A stretch of DNA of 64,000 bases from an uncultured Prevotella sp. (GTDB lineage: Bacteria > Bacteroidota > Bacteroidia > Bacteroidales > Bacteroidaceae): positions 3,301-67,300 of the forward strand of contig CAKQCV010000009.1 in NCBI GenBank assembly GCA_934217675.1, written 5' to 3'. The position numbers were made by a program, and so were the translations under genes. The notes under the pieces were generated by a model. It saw only the letters and a list, made by a program, of their open reading frames with translations. It was not told the DNA's origin and ran no database searches. This document shows positions 39,675 to 46,888 of the stretch, piece after piece (the stretch's first letter is position 1; the number at the start of each line of letters is the position of its first letter).

Positions 39675-39762
39675 TATACCAAAAGAGGTTGGCGCAGGAT
39701 GCTACCAACCTCATAATAGATTTCGTAAATGGCGAAATCATAAATAAGATGTCGCAAATATA
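39675..39762 (-). ncRNA. Candidate small RNA
   Basis: In a 685-base gap without a gene, the minus strand shows a perfect -7 box TATATTTG plus C (39755-39762), a start near 39748, a 6-base-pair hairpin (39720-39738) and then a GC-rich hairpin with perfect 8-base arms (39685-39692 and 39705-39712) followed by CTTTTGGTAT. A transcript of about 70 bases with no start codon fits a terminator-ended sRNA. The T-run is weak and there is no known family match. The rest of the gap (39577-39670 and 39763-40030) shows nothing more. Confidence 0.4.
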
Positions 39763-40037
39763 GAGCTTTCTTATGAAATATGCAAGAAAAACAACAATAA
39801 AATGCATAATTTAACATTTCGGCTTTTTGCATAATCCTTGAAATCTGTATTAAGTCAGTATGCATGATGAGTGCAGCAAATCAGTGCAAAAATTATTGTT
39901 GGAATGTGCAAGCATAAATAGTGTGGAACTTCAATATACTTGTACAAATGAAAATGAAGAAGTGACATATTAACTGTGAAATTGCAAATAAACATTATTT
40001 TTATTGTGAACATTAGCTGTATATATATAATAATGTG

Positions 40038-40045
40038 TATCTTTG
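40038..40045 (+). promoter_or_regulatory. -7 box of the GH28-GH105 gene
   Basis: TATCTTTG followed by C, an exact TAnnTTTG match. The start codon is 107 bases downstream, leaving a long AT-rich leader. Confidence 0.5.
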
Positions 40046-40151
40046 CAAAGAAGTATATCTTGAATGTAATACGAGAGAACACTTTATGCAAAAGTACTAT
40101 ATAGAGTATATTAAAAACTAAAAACTGATTACATATTACAAACTAAAATTT

Positions 40152-42764
40152 ATGAAAAAGCTAAATGCACTACTTTTGTTGTGTCTGCTTTTCCCACTGA
40201 GCCTCATGGCATCAGTATGGGACACCGAATATAAAAAGGTGGAGCAGAGCATCAGAGAGCCACAGTTCCCTAACCGCACCTTTAGTATCACCAAATACGG
40301 TGCTTCGCTAAAAAATACAGCGGCAAAGAACCAAAAGGCTATCAACAAGGCTATTGAGGCTTGCTCAAAAGCAGGCGGCGGTAAGGTGATTGTGCCTGCC
40401 GGAACTTGGAAGACGGGAGCAATTCGCTTGCGCAGTCACGTAAACTTGGTAATTGAGAAAAATGCAACTCTCTTTTTTGAGTTTGACAGAAATCTTTATC
40501 CACTTGTTGAAACTCGATGGGAAGGACTTGATTGTATCAACTATTCTCCGCTGATTTATGCTTTCAAGGAGACAGACATTGCAATCACAGGTGAAGGAGT
40601 TATCGATGGTAACGGTTCTGACGAAACCTGGTGGCTGATGAGCGGAAAGACTCCTAAAAGTCGCGATATCGTGGTTAAGGAGAAACAGCAGAATCCTGGT
40701 GGACGCGCAGACTTGCTAAAGATGGCAGAAGACGGTGTGCCTGTAGAGAAACGTGTGTTCGGTCCATGGAAAGGACTTCGCCCACAAACTGTTAACCTGA
40801 ATCAATGTGACGGTATCCTTATTGAGGGAGTAAAGATGATACGCTCGCCATTCTGGGTTATGCATCCGTTGCTGAGCAAGAACATCACCGTGAGAAGAGT
40901 ACATGTTGAGAATCATGGTCCTAACGGAGACGGTTGCGACCCAGAGTCTTGCGAGAATGTGCTCATTGAAAACTGTATCTTTGACACTGGTGATGACTGT
41001 ATTGCCATAAAGAGCGGACGAAATGAAGACGGACGAGAGGGAGGAAAAGGTAAGTACGCAGGAAAGCCAAGCAAAAACATCATTATTCGCAACTGTGACA
41101 TGAAAGACGGTCATGGTGGTGTGGTGCTCGGTTCTGAAATTTCAGGAGGATGCAGCAATGTTTTCGTAGAAAACTGTACGATGGACAGTCCTGACCTTGA
41201 CCGCGTGCTTCGCATCAAGACAAATTCTTGTCGTGGTGGTGTGATAGAAAACATTTACTTCCGTAATGTAAAGGTTGGACAGTGTGGAGAAACCGTGCTG
41301 AAAATCAATACCAATTATGAGCCAAAGGAGGTAGGACGCCGTGGATTCTATCCTACAGTGCGCAATGTATACATGGAGAATGTGACATGCCAGAAGAGCA
41401 AGTATGGAGTGATGATAGTTGGATTCGACGATCGGAACACTATCCATAACATCAACCTTAAGAACTGCCAGTTTAATGGCGTTTATGGCAAACCTGTATA
41501 CATTACCGGACAGACAGACCAGCCAAACTATGAAAACGTAAGCATCAATGGTTCTCAAGTACTGTCGAAAGCTCCTTACAAAACATACAGCCAGTGGATG
41601 ACCCATTCTGTTATGCAGCGCACTCCAAACCCATGCTATCTTGATTTTGCAAAGACTCCAAAATGGGGATATGTGACAGGTATAGAGCAGGAGGCACTTC
41701 TTGATGCATATTTGGCAAGCAAGGACGAGAGCATCATCAACTATCTGAAGCAGTATCCTGCACAGATGATTGACGAGAAAGGAAATATCACAGGATACGA
41801 CTACTCAGCGTTCAATCTTGACAATACACGTCCGGCGCGTTATATCTTGCGCATGAACCAGCTCTTCCCGGAGAAGAAAAACGAGATTGCGCTGAAAACC
41901 ATATTCAAGCAGTTGGAAAAACAGCCTCGCACCACAGACGGGGTGTGGTGGCACAAGGCTATCTATGCATACCAAGTTTGGCTTGATGGGGTTTACATGG
42001 GGCATCCTTTCTATACAATGGCAGCTCCTGTGCTGAAAGGTGAGAAAAAAGCTAAGAAGTATTACGATGACACTTTTGAGCAGATTTCAAAAACCTTTAA
42101 GCGCACATACGATGAGAAGACCGGTTTATGGAAACATGCTTGGGATGAAACAGGCGAGATGTTTTGGGCAAACAAGGAGACAGGACTTTCGCAGCATACA
42201 TGGGCAAGAGCTCAGGGATGGTATGCTATGGCTATTCTCGAAGTGCTCGATGCTCTGCCAGAGAACTATGCTCACCGTCAGGAACTCATCGAAATGCTTA
42301 ACAAGGTAATGAAAGCAACTGTGAAGTATCAAGACAAGAAAACTGGATTGTGGTACGACGTTATGGATGTGAAAGACAACCGTAACTATCTTGAGGCAAC
42401 AGCGTCTTCAATGTTCACATACGTTTTGCTGAAAGGATCACGCCTTGGTTATTTCGACGGAAAGCTGAAAGAGGCTGGCTTGAAGGGATACAAGGGCATT
42501 CTGAGCAATTTCATTAAGGTTAACCCAGACAAGACTATCTCTCTGACTCGCTGTTGCGAGGTTTCTGGTCTCGGTCCTGGTGTTAGCGCAAAGGTACTGA
42601 AAGCAGCTCCAAAAGTGAAAGAGAACAAGCGTCGCGATGGTTCTTTTGAGTATTATATCAGTGAACCAATACGCGATAATGACGGTAAGGGCGTTGGTCC
42701 GTTTATTTGGGCTTCGCTTGAAATGGAAAAAATGGGATATGATGTAGAATCTCTAAATAAGTAA
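40152..42764 (+). CDS. Two-domain pectinase: GH28 polygalacturonase fused to GH105 hydrolase
   Basis: 870 residues with a signal peptide (cleavage near SLMAS). Residues about 40-490 are a GH28 beta-helix: SITKYGA at the start, catalytic Asp motifs GPNGDGCDP (about 255) and GDDCIAIKSG (about 280), GHGGVVLGSE (about 320) and RIKTN (about 354). Residues about 510-870 are a GH105 alpha/alpha barrel (unsaturated rhamnogalacturonyl or galacturonyl hydrolase) with TTDGVWWHKAIYAYQVWLDGVYMGHPF and LSQHTWARAQGWYAMAI. GH28 cuts galacturonan; GH105 removes the unsaturated sugar left by pectate lyases, one of which is encoded next. Coupling both in one chain fits sequential attack on pectin. Confidence 0.9.
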   Translation: MKKLNALLLLCLLFPLSLMASVWDTEYKKVEQSIREPQFPNRTFSITKYGASLKNTAAKNQKAINKAIEACSKAGGGKVIVPAGTWKTGAIRLRSHVNLVIEKNATLFFEFDRNLYPLVETRWEGLDCINYSPLIYAFKETDIAITGEGVIDGNGSDETWWLMSGKTPKSRDIVVKEKQQNPGGRADLLKMAEDGVPVEKRVFGPWKGLRPQTVNLNQCDGILIEGVKMIRSPFWVMHPLLSKNITVRRVHVENHGPNGDGCDPESCENVLIENCIFDTGDDCIAIKSGRNEDGREGGKGKYAGKPSKNIIIRNCDMKDGHGGVVLGSEISGGCSNVFVENCTMDSPDLDRVLRIKTNSCRGGVIENIYFRNVKVGQCGETVLKINTNYEPKEVGRRGFYPTVRNVYMENVTCQKSKYGVMIVGFDDRNTIHNINLKNCQFNGVYGKPVYITGQTDQPNYENVSINGSQVLSKAPYKTYSQWMTHSVMQRTPNPCYLDFAKTPKWGYVTGIEQEALLDAYLASKDESIINYLKQYPAQMIDEKGNITGYDYSAFNLDNTRPARYILRMNQLFPEKKNEIALKTIFKQLEKQPRTTDGVWWHKAIYAYQVWLDGVYMGHPFYTMAAPVLKGEKKAKKYYDDTFEQISKTFKRTYDEKTGLWKHAWDETGEMFWANKETGLSQHTWARAQGWYAMAILEVLDALPENYAHRQELIEMLNKVMKATVKYQDKKTGLWYDVMDVKDNRNYLEATASSMFTYVLLKGSRLGYFDGKLKEAGLKGYKGILSNFIKVNPDKTISLTRCCEVSGLGPGVSAKVLKAAPKVKENKRRDGSFEYYISEPIRDNDGKGVGPFIWASLEMEKMGYDVESLNK

Positions 42765-42837
42765 TTCACGGCTGTTGGTACTGTTAAAATAAAAATACTT
42801 ATAGGAGTTGAATTACTAATAAATAATAAATTAAAAC

Positions 42838-42877
42838 AAAAAAGCGGTGTCAAGGTTAAACCTTGTGCCGCTTTTTT
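42838..42877 (+). terminator. Intrinsic terminator after the GH28-GH105 gene
   Basis: Long stem: A-run plus GCGG...CAAGGTT paired with AACCTTG...CCGC plus T-run, one or two mismatches, small loop. Its T-run runs into the -33 region of the next promoter. Confidence 0.8.
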
Positions 42878-42907
42878 GCTCTTATATTGAAATAAGGTGT
42901 AACTTTG
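42875..42907 (+). promoter_or_regulatory. Promoter of the pectate lyase gene
   Basis: TTTG at 42875-42878, then 21 bases to TAACTTTG at 42900-42907. The -33 lies in the T-run of the preceding terminator. Confidence 0.55.
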
Positions 42908-42967
42908 TATGATGTTACTGCTTAATAGAAAATTACTAATTATACAAGAATCTGTTATAATCAAAAA

Positions 42968-44743
42968 ATGAAGAAATTATATTCTACAATCTTTGCACTT
43001 GCATTGACAGGCTCAATGATGGCGCAAGACAATGTTCCGGCATTCCCTGGTGCTGAGGGATTTGCACGCTACACTACAACTGGCGGTAGGGGAACAAACG
43101 GCACAACCAAGGTGTATCATGTTACAAACCTGAATGATAGTGGTACAGGTTCGCTGCGTTGGGCTCTCAGTCAGGCAGGACCACGCACTATTGTGTTTGA
43201 CGTTAGCGGATATATAGACTTGAAGTCTAATCTTAAAATCACATCAAATACTACTATTGCAGGTCAGACAGCACCAGGAAACGGTATAACATTGCGCTAC
43301 TACACAATTGAATTTACAAACTGCGACAATGTTATTGTGCGTTTCATACGTTTCCGTCGTTCACAAGTAAAGCATGTTGATGACGGAGCAGACTGCGCAT
43401 GGGGAAGATACCGCAAGAATATAATACTTGACCATTGTTCGCTGTCATGGAGTATTGATGAACTTGGATCTTTCTATGACAACCGTAACTTCACGATGCA
43501 GTGGTGTATGCTTGCTGAGGGACTTAATGCCGGACATGAGAAAGGTGATCACAGCTATGGCGGAATATGGGGAGGAAAGCCTGCTTCGTTCCATCACAAC
43601 TTCTTGGCACATGTACAGAACCGTGCACCTCGTTTTAACGGTGCAAGATACAACTGGAGCGGATATGACAAAACAAAATATGCCAACTCCATACAAGCAG
43701 AAAGAGTTGACTTCCGTAACTGTGTGATGTATAACTGGGGTAACGGAAACGGATGTTACGGTGGTCCTGGAGGTGGATATGTGAATATGGTGAACAACTA
43801 TTTTAAAGCAGGTCCTGGCACCAAAAACAAAACGCGAGTTACGCAGATTTCTTTTTCTGATGCTTCAAATGGCGGAGATAACCCATTCCCTAACTATTCA
43901 AGTCGTTATTATATAAATGGAAACTATGTTACTGCAGCTGGTGCAGCAGCTGAAAATTACGACTGGAAAGGAGTAATCTATGATAAAAAGAATATAATAA
44001 ACGGTGAGTACTATATGCAAGACGCAAAGCATTATTACGGTGAAGACCAAACATACGTTAAAGATGGTAGTGGGGTAGACTGTATACGCATAAAGATGGA
44101 TGAACCGTTCGACTGTTGTGATGTTACAACACATACAGCACAGACTGCTTACGAGAAGGTTCTTGCATATGGAGGAGCAAGTCTTTACCGTGATGCTTGT
44201 GACGTGAGATATGTTGACGAGGCTACAAACGGAACAACAACTTATAATGCTTCTCATGCAAAGGTGGCTGGAATAATTGATGTCATTAATGATCCGGAAT
44301 CGGCAGAGCAGGATGAAAACACTGCAAGCTTCCCAGAACTGACGTCTGAAACTCGTGCTGCAAACTACGATTCGGATAAAGACGGAATGCCTGATGAGTG
44401 GGAGATAGCAAATGGGCTGAATCCTAATGATGCGAGCGATGCAACATTGAAAACTCTCGACAAGGAAAAGGGATGGTATACTAATCTTGAAGTTTATCTG
44501 AACTCTGTTGTTGAAAATATCGTGAAAGCACAAAATGCGGATGCTGTATCTACTGTAGACGAATATTATCCAGTATGCAAGACTACTGGGATTTATATGA
44601 CAACGATGCAGTCGGAAGTGAAAGCTATTGAATATTATTCACTTGGTGGACAGAAATTGAATGCCCCGCAAAAGGGTATCAATGTGAGAAAAATGATAAT
44701 GACCAACGGACAGGTTTATTCCGATAAGGTTATAAAGAACTGA
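42968..44743 (+). CDS. Secreted pectate lyase (PL1-like)
   Basis: 591 residues with a signal peptide ending near SMMAQ. The mature start FPGAEGFARYTTTGGRGT and then HVTNLNDSGTGSLRWALSQAGPRTIVFDVSGYIDL is the Bacteroidota PL1-type opening. TIAGQTAPGNGI and VDDGADCAW...IILDHCSLSWSIDE give the Ca-binding Asp region and the beta-helix. A DSDKDGMPDEWEIANGLNP stretch is a calcium-binding type-3 repeat. The tail YYSLGGQKLN...KGINVRK is a Prevotella C-terminal secretion-type domain. It cleaves polygalacturonate by beta-elimination, making unsaturated ends for the GH105 domain encoded upstream. Confidence 0.9.
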   Translation: MKKLYSTIFALALTGSMMAQDNVPAFPGAEGFARYTTTGGRGTNGTTKVYHVTNLNDSGTGSLRWALSQAGPRTIVFDVSGYIDLKSNLKITSNTTIAGQTAPGNGITLRYYTIEFTNCDNVIVRFIRFRRSQVKHVDDGADCAWGRYRKNIILDHCSLSWSIDELGSFYDNRNFTMQWCMLAEGLNAGHEKGDHSYGGIWGGKPASFHHNFLAHVQNRAPRFNGARYNWSGYDKTKYANSIQAERVDFRNCVMYNWGNGNGCYGGPGGGYVNMVNNYFKAGPGTKNKTRVTQISFSDASNGGDNPFPNYSSRYYINGNYVTAAGAAAENYDWKGVIYDKKNIINGEYYMQDAKHYYGEDQTYVKDGSGVDCIRIKMDEPFDCCDVTTHTAQTAYEKVLAYGGASLYRDACDVRYVDEATNGTTTYNASHAKVAGIIDVINDPESAEQDENTASFPELTSETRAANYDSDKDGMPDEWEIANGLNPNDASDATLKTLDKEKGWYTNLEVYLNSVVENIVKAQNADAVSTVDEYYPVCKTTGIYMTTMQSEVKAIEYYSLGGQKLNAPQKGINVRKMIMTNGQVYSDKVIKN

Positions 44744-44773
44744 TGCGAATCATTTGTTGTGATGCATTTATAG

Positions 44774-44803
44774 GAAGGAAGTACTAACAGTGCTTCCTTT
44801 TTT
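44774..44803 (+). terminator. Intrinsic terminator after the pectate lyase gene
   Basis: Arms AGGAAGTAC and GTGCTTCCT (one G-T pair) around a 5-base loop, then a run of T. Confidence 0.75.
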
Positions 44804-44867
44804 AGGTTAATTTTAATCTTAACCTAAATTTAACATGCATAATAATACAAGGTAAAGATAAAATCAT

Positions 44868-44875
44868 TATCTTTG
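44868..44875 (+). promoter_or_regulatory. -7 box of the secreted-protein gene at 44922
   Basis: TATCTTTG, exact TAnnTTTG match, 47 bases before the ATG. Confidence 0.5.
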
Positions 44876-44921
44876 TATCGCTAAATAATAACATTTAAGT
44901 ATTAATTAAATCATTATCATT

Positions 44922-46010
44922 ATGAAAAAAACTTTACTCGTTTTGGCTTCATTGTTTATGACAATGGGCAGTTTTGCTGACGAGGTTACATTCGACTTCG
45001 TAAGCAATGGTCTGACTATGTTTCCTGGTATTACAAAAGGATCAACACAACAAGGAAATGATGCAAGTACTCTGACACACGATGGTGATATCTTGGAGGA
45101 CAAAACTGCAACTATTGATGGTGTGTCTATGACTGTAAGTCCATCAACTACAACAAATGCAAATCGAATCTGGACCGTTAGCTCTTCTGGTGCAACATCT
45201 CTTCGCGTTTATGGTGGAACAATAAGTTTCACAGCAACAAAGAACATCAAGAGCATTGAGTTTACTGATGACAACAAGTGGAATGCTCCAACTCCTAACA
45301 CAGGTTCTATTAATGCAAAGGTGTGGAGTGGAGATGCATCTAATGTAACTTTTACTTTTGGTACACAGTGCCGTTTCAAATCTATTAAGGTGGTATATGG
45401 CGAAGGCGGTGGCTCAGAAGAACCTCAGCCAACAGGTGTAAATTACAAGAAGGTATCGTCAATAGAGAGTGGCAAAGAATATCTTATTGCAGCTAACGCT
45501 GATGGAGTGTTAAAGGTTGCTGAGCCTATTACCAAGACTTACGGGTATCTGTATGTAAGTGATGCTACAGCCCAAAATGATATCATCACAATGGAAGAAG
45601 GTAACGGCTTTGTATTTACAGCTGTTGACGGTGGATACACAATCCAGCAGGCTGATGGTAAATATCTCTATATGAAAGGAACTTACAATAGCTTTAATGT
45701 ATCTGACGCCCGTGTAGACGGTGATGTGTTTGCTGTAGACTATAATGCAGATGGTACATTTAAGATTACTAATGTAGCCATGAATAAATATGTTCAGTTC
45801 AGCACTCAATACAAGTCTTATGGAGCTTATGATGAAGAAAAAGGTATTATGCCTTCACTTTATGTAAAGGATGCAACATCTGGTATTAATAATGCCACTG
45901 CTGTTGCTCTTGATTCAAATGCTCCAATATATAACCTTGCTGGTCAGCGTGTAAGCAAAGCTACAAAAGGCATTCTTATTCAGAATGGCAAGAAGTTCAT
46001 CAACAAATAA
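44922..46010 (+). CDS. Secreted protein with C-terminal sorting-type tail, function unknown
   Basis: 362 residues with a signal peptide (MKKTLLVLASLFMTMGSFAD). Residues about 22-160 are beta-rich (VTFDFVSNGL...GTISFTATKNIKSIEFTDD) and may be a binding module. Residues about 170-320 (YKKVSSIESGKEYLIAAN, YTIQQADGKYLYMKG, NKYVQFSTQYKS) look like beta-trefoil-type repeats. The end, IYNLAGQRVSKATKGILIQNGKK, is the Prevotella tail also seen on the lyase upstream. No catalytic motif. Placement after two pectinases suggests carbohydrate binding, but this is inference. Confidence 0.78.
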   Translation: MKKTLLVLASLFMTMGSFADEVTFDFVSNGLTMFPGITKGSTQQGNDASTLTHDGDILEDKTATIDGVSMTVSPSTTTNANRIWTVSSSGATSLRVYGGTISFTATKNIKSIEFTDDNKWNAPTPNTGSINAKVWSGDASNVTFTFGTQCRFKSIKVVYGEGGGSEEPQPTGVNYKKVSSIESGKEYLIAANADGVLKVAEPITKTYGYLYVSDATAQNDIITMEEGNGFVFTAVDGGYTIQQADGKYLYMKGTYNSFNVSDARVDGDVFAVDYNADGTFKITNVAMNKYVQFSTQYKSYGAYDEEKGIMPSLYVKDATSGINNATAVALDSNAPIYNLAGQRVSKATKGILIQNGKKFINK

Positions 46011-46052
46011 ACAGATTGGTTGTAATTTATAATGATCGAATAAAAATAATAG

Positions 46053-46082
46053 GCATCCTCATTAATTTGGGGATGCTTTTAT
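46053..46082 (+). terminator. Intrinsic terminator after the 44922 gene
   Basis: Arms GCATCCTC and GGGGATGC around an 8-base loop, followed by TTTTATTTTT. Confidence 0.75.
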
Positions 46083-46151
46083 TTTTATATGTAAAAACTA
46101 TGTGTTACCTTTACGAACAGATTTGTAACAGTAAAAGTAAATAGAAGAAAT

Positions 46152-46781
46152 ATGGTAGTAAAGTTAAGCGGCTTTGATGGAGATGAGCATCATTTGCCTA
46201 TTGATATTAGTGATGTTGATATGCTCGGACTTGCTTTTGCCAAGAAGAGTAAGCATTGCCTGAAAATGATTCCTTCCAATGCAGGGATCATTCCTGATTA
46301 TGTGAACTCACGGATTTTTGATGACTTGCCGTGTGATAAGGTTGAAAGAAAATTCGTTTATGTGGGGGAGTTTGACGATGATATGCCGCAGGATATTGTG
46401 ACACGTATCGTTAATTATAATATAGACTATATTCAGTTGAATGGAGAAGAGACTCCTGTAATGATAGAAAACCTTCGTAAAACTGTTGTTCCTGATATTC
46501 ATGGTGATCTGAAAGTGATAAAGAAAATATTAGTTGCAGGTAAGAATGGTTTTGATTGTTGTAAAGCATATGAAAGGATAGCAGATTTCTTTTTGTTTGA
46601 TTTTGGTGAAAATAAAAGTATTGATACGGAAGAGGGTAGAGGGAAAGCTATTAATGATATATTAAAATGGTATGATGGACATACTCCTTTTTTGGTTAAT
46701 TGCAATGCTGATGGGATGAGGCTATATAAGGAAATAAATCACATTATGTTTAGAGGATTGAATATTGAATTTAATATATGA
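46152..46781 (+). CDS. TrpF-like protein lacking the catalytic Cys
   Basis: 209 residues, length and order of phosphoribosylanthranilate isomerase (TrpF). DVDMLGLAFAKKSKHCL matches the DxxGxxFxxxSPR segment; RKFVYVGEFDDDMPQDIVTRIVNYNIDYIQLNGEE matches the VGVF...DxVQLHGxE segment; FFLFDFGENKSIDTEEGRGK matches the FLFDT...GGTG segment. However, the N-terminal KICG of TrpF reads KLSG, so the catalytic Cys is Ser, and the GGTG phosphate loop is eroded. The Asp of FLFD remains. Probably a diverged paralogue with lost or changed activity; no other trp genes are near. Cytoplasmic, single gene. Confidence 0.65.
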   Translation: MVVKLSGFDGDEHHLPIDISDVDMLGLAFAKKSKHCLKMIPSNAGIIPDYVNSRIFDDLPCDKVERKFVYVGEFDDDMPQDIVTRIVNYNIDYIQLNGEETPVMIENLRKTVVPDIHGDLKVIKKILVAGKNGFDCCKAYERIADFFLFDFGENKSIDTEEGRGKAINDILKWYDGHTPFLVNCNADGMRLYKEINHIMFRGLNIEFNI

Positions 46782-46803
46782 GTGCTGGTTGATAGAAAGA
46801 AAA

Positions 46804-46865
46804 GTAAGAATTTAAGAATCTATATGCTTCTTTATATTGATGATATCTTATTCTTAAATTCTTAC
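46804..46865. repeat. Perfect 16-base inverted repeat between convergent genes
   Basis: GTAAGAATTTAAGAAT at 46804-46819 and its exact reverse complement at 46850-46865, with a 30-base AT-rich loop. It lies between the TrpF-like gene (+) and the M6 protease (-), so it may act as a bidirectional terminator, although no T-run follows. Confidence 0.6.
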
Positions 46866-46888
46866 ATGAAAAGGGATTTATATAGTAT

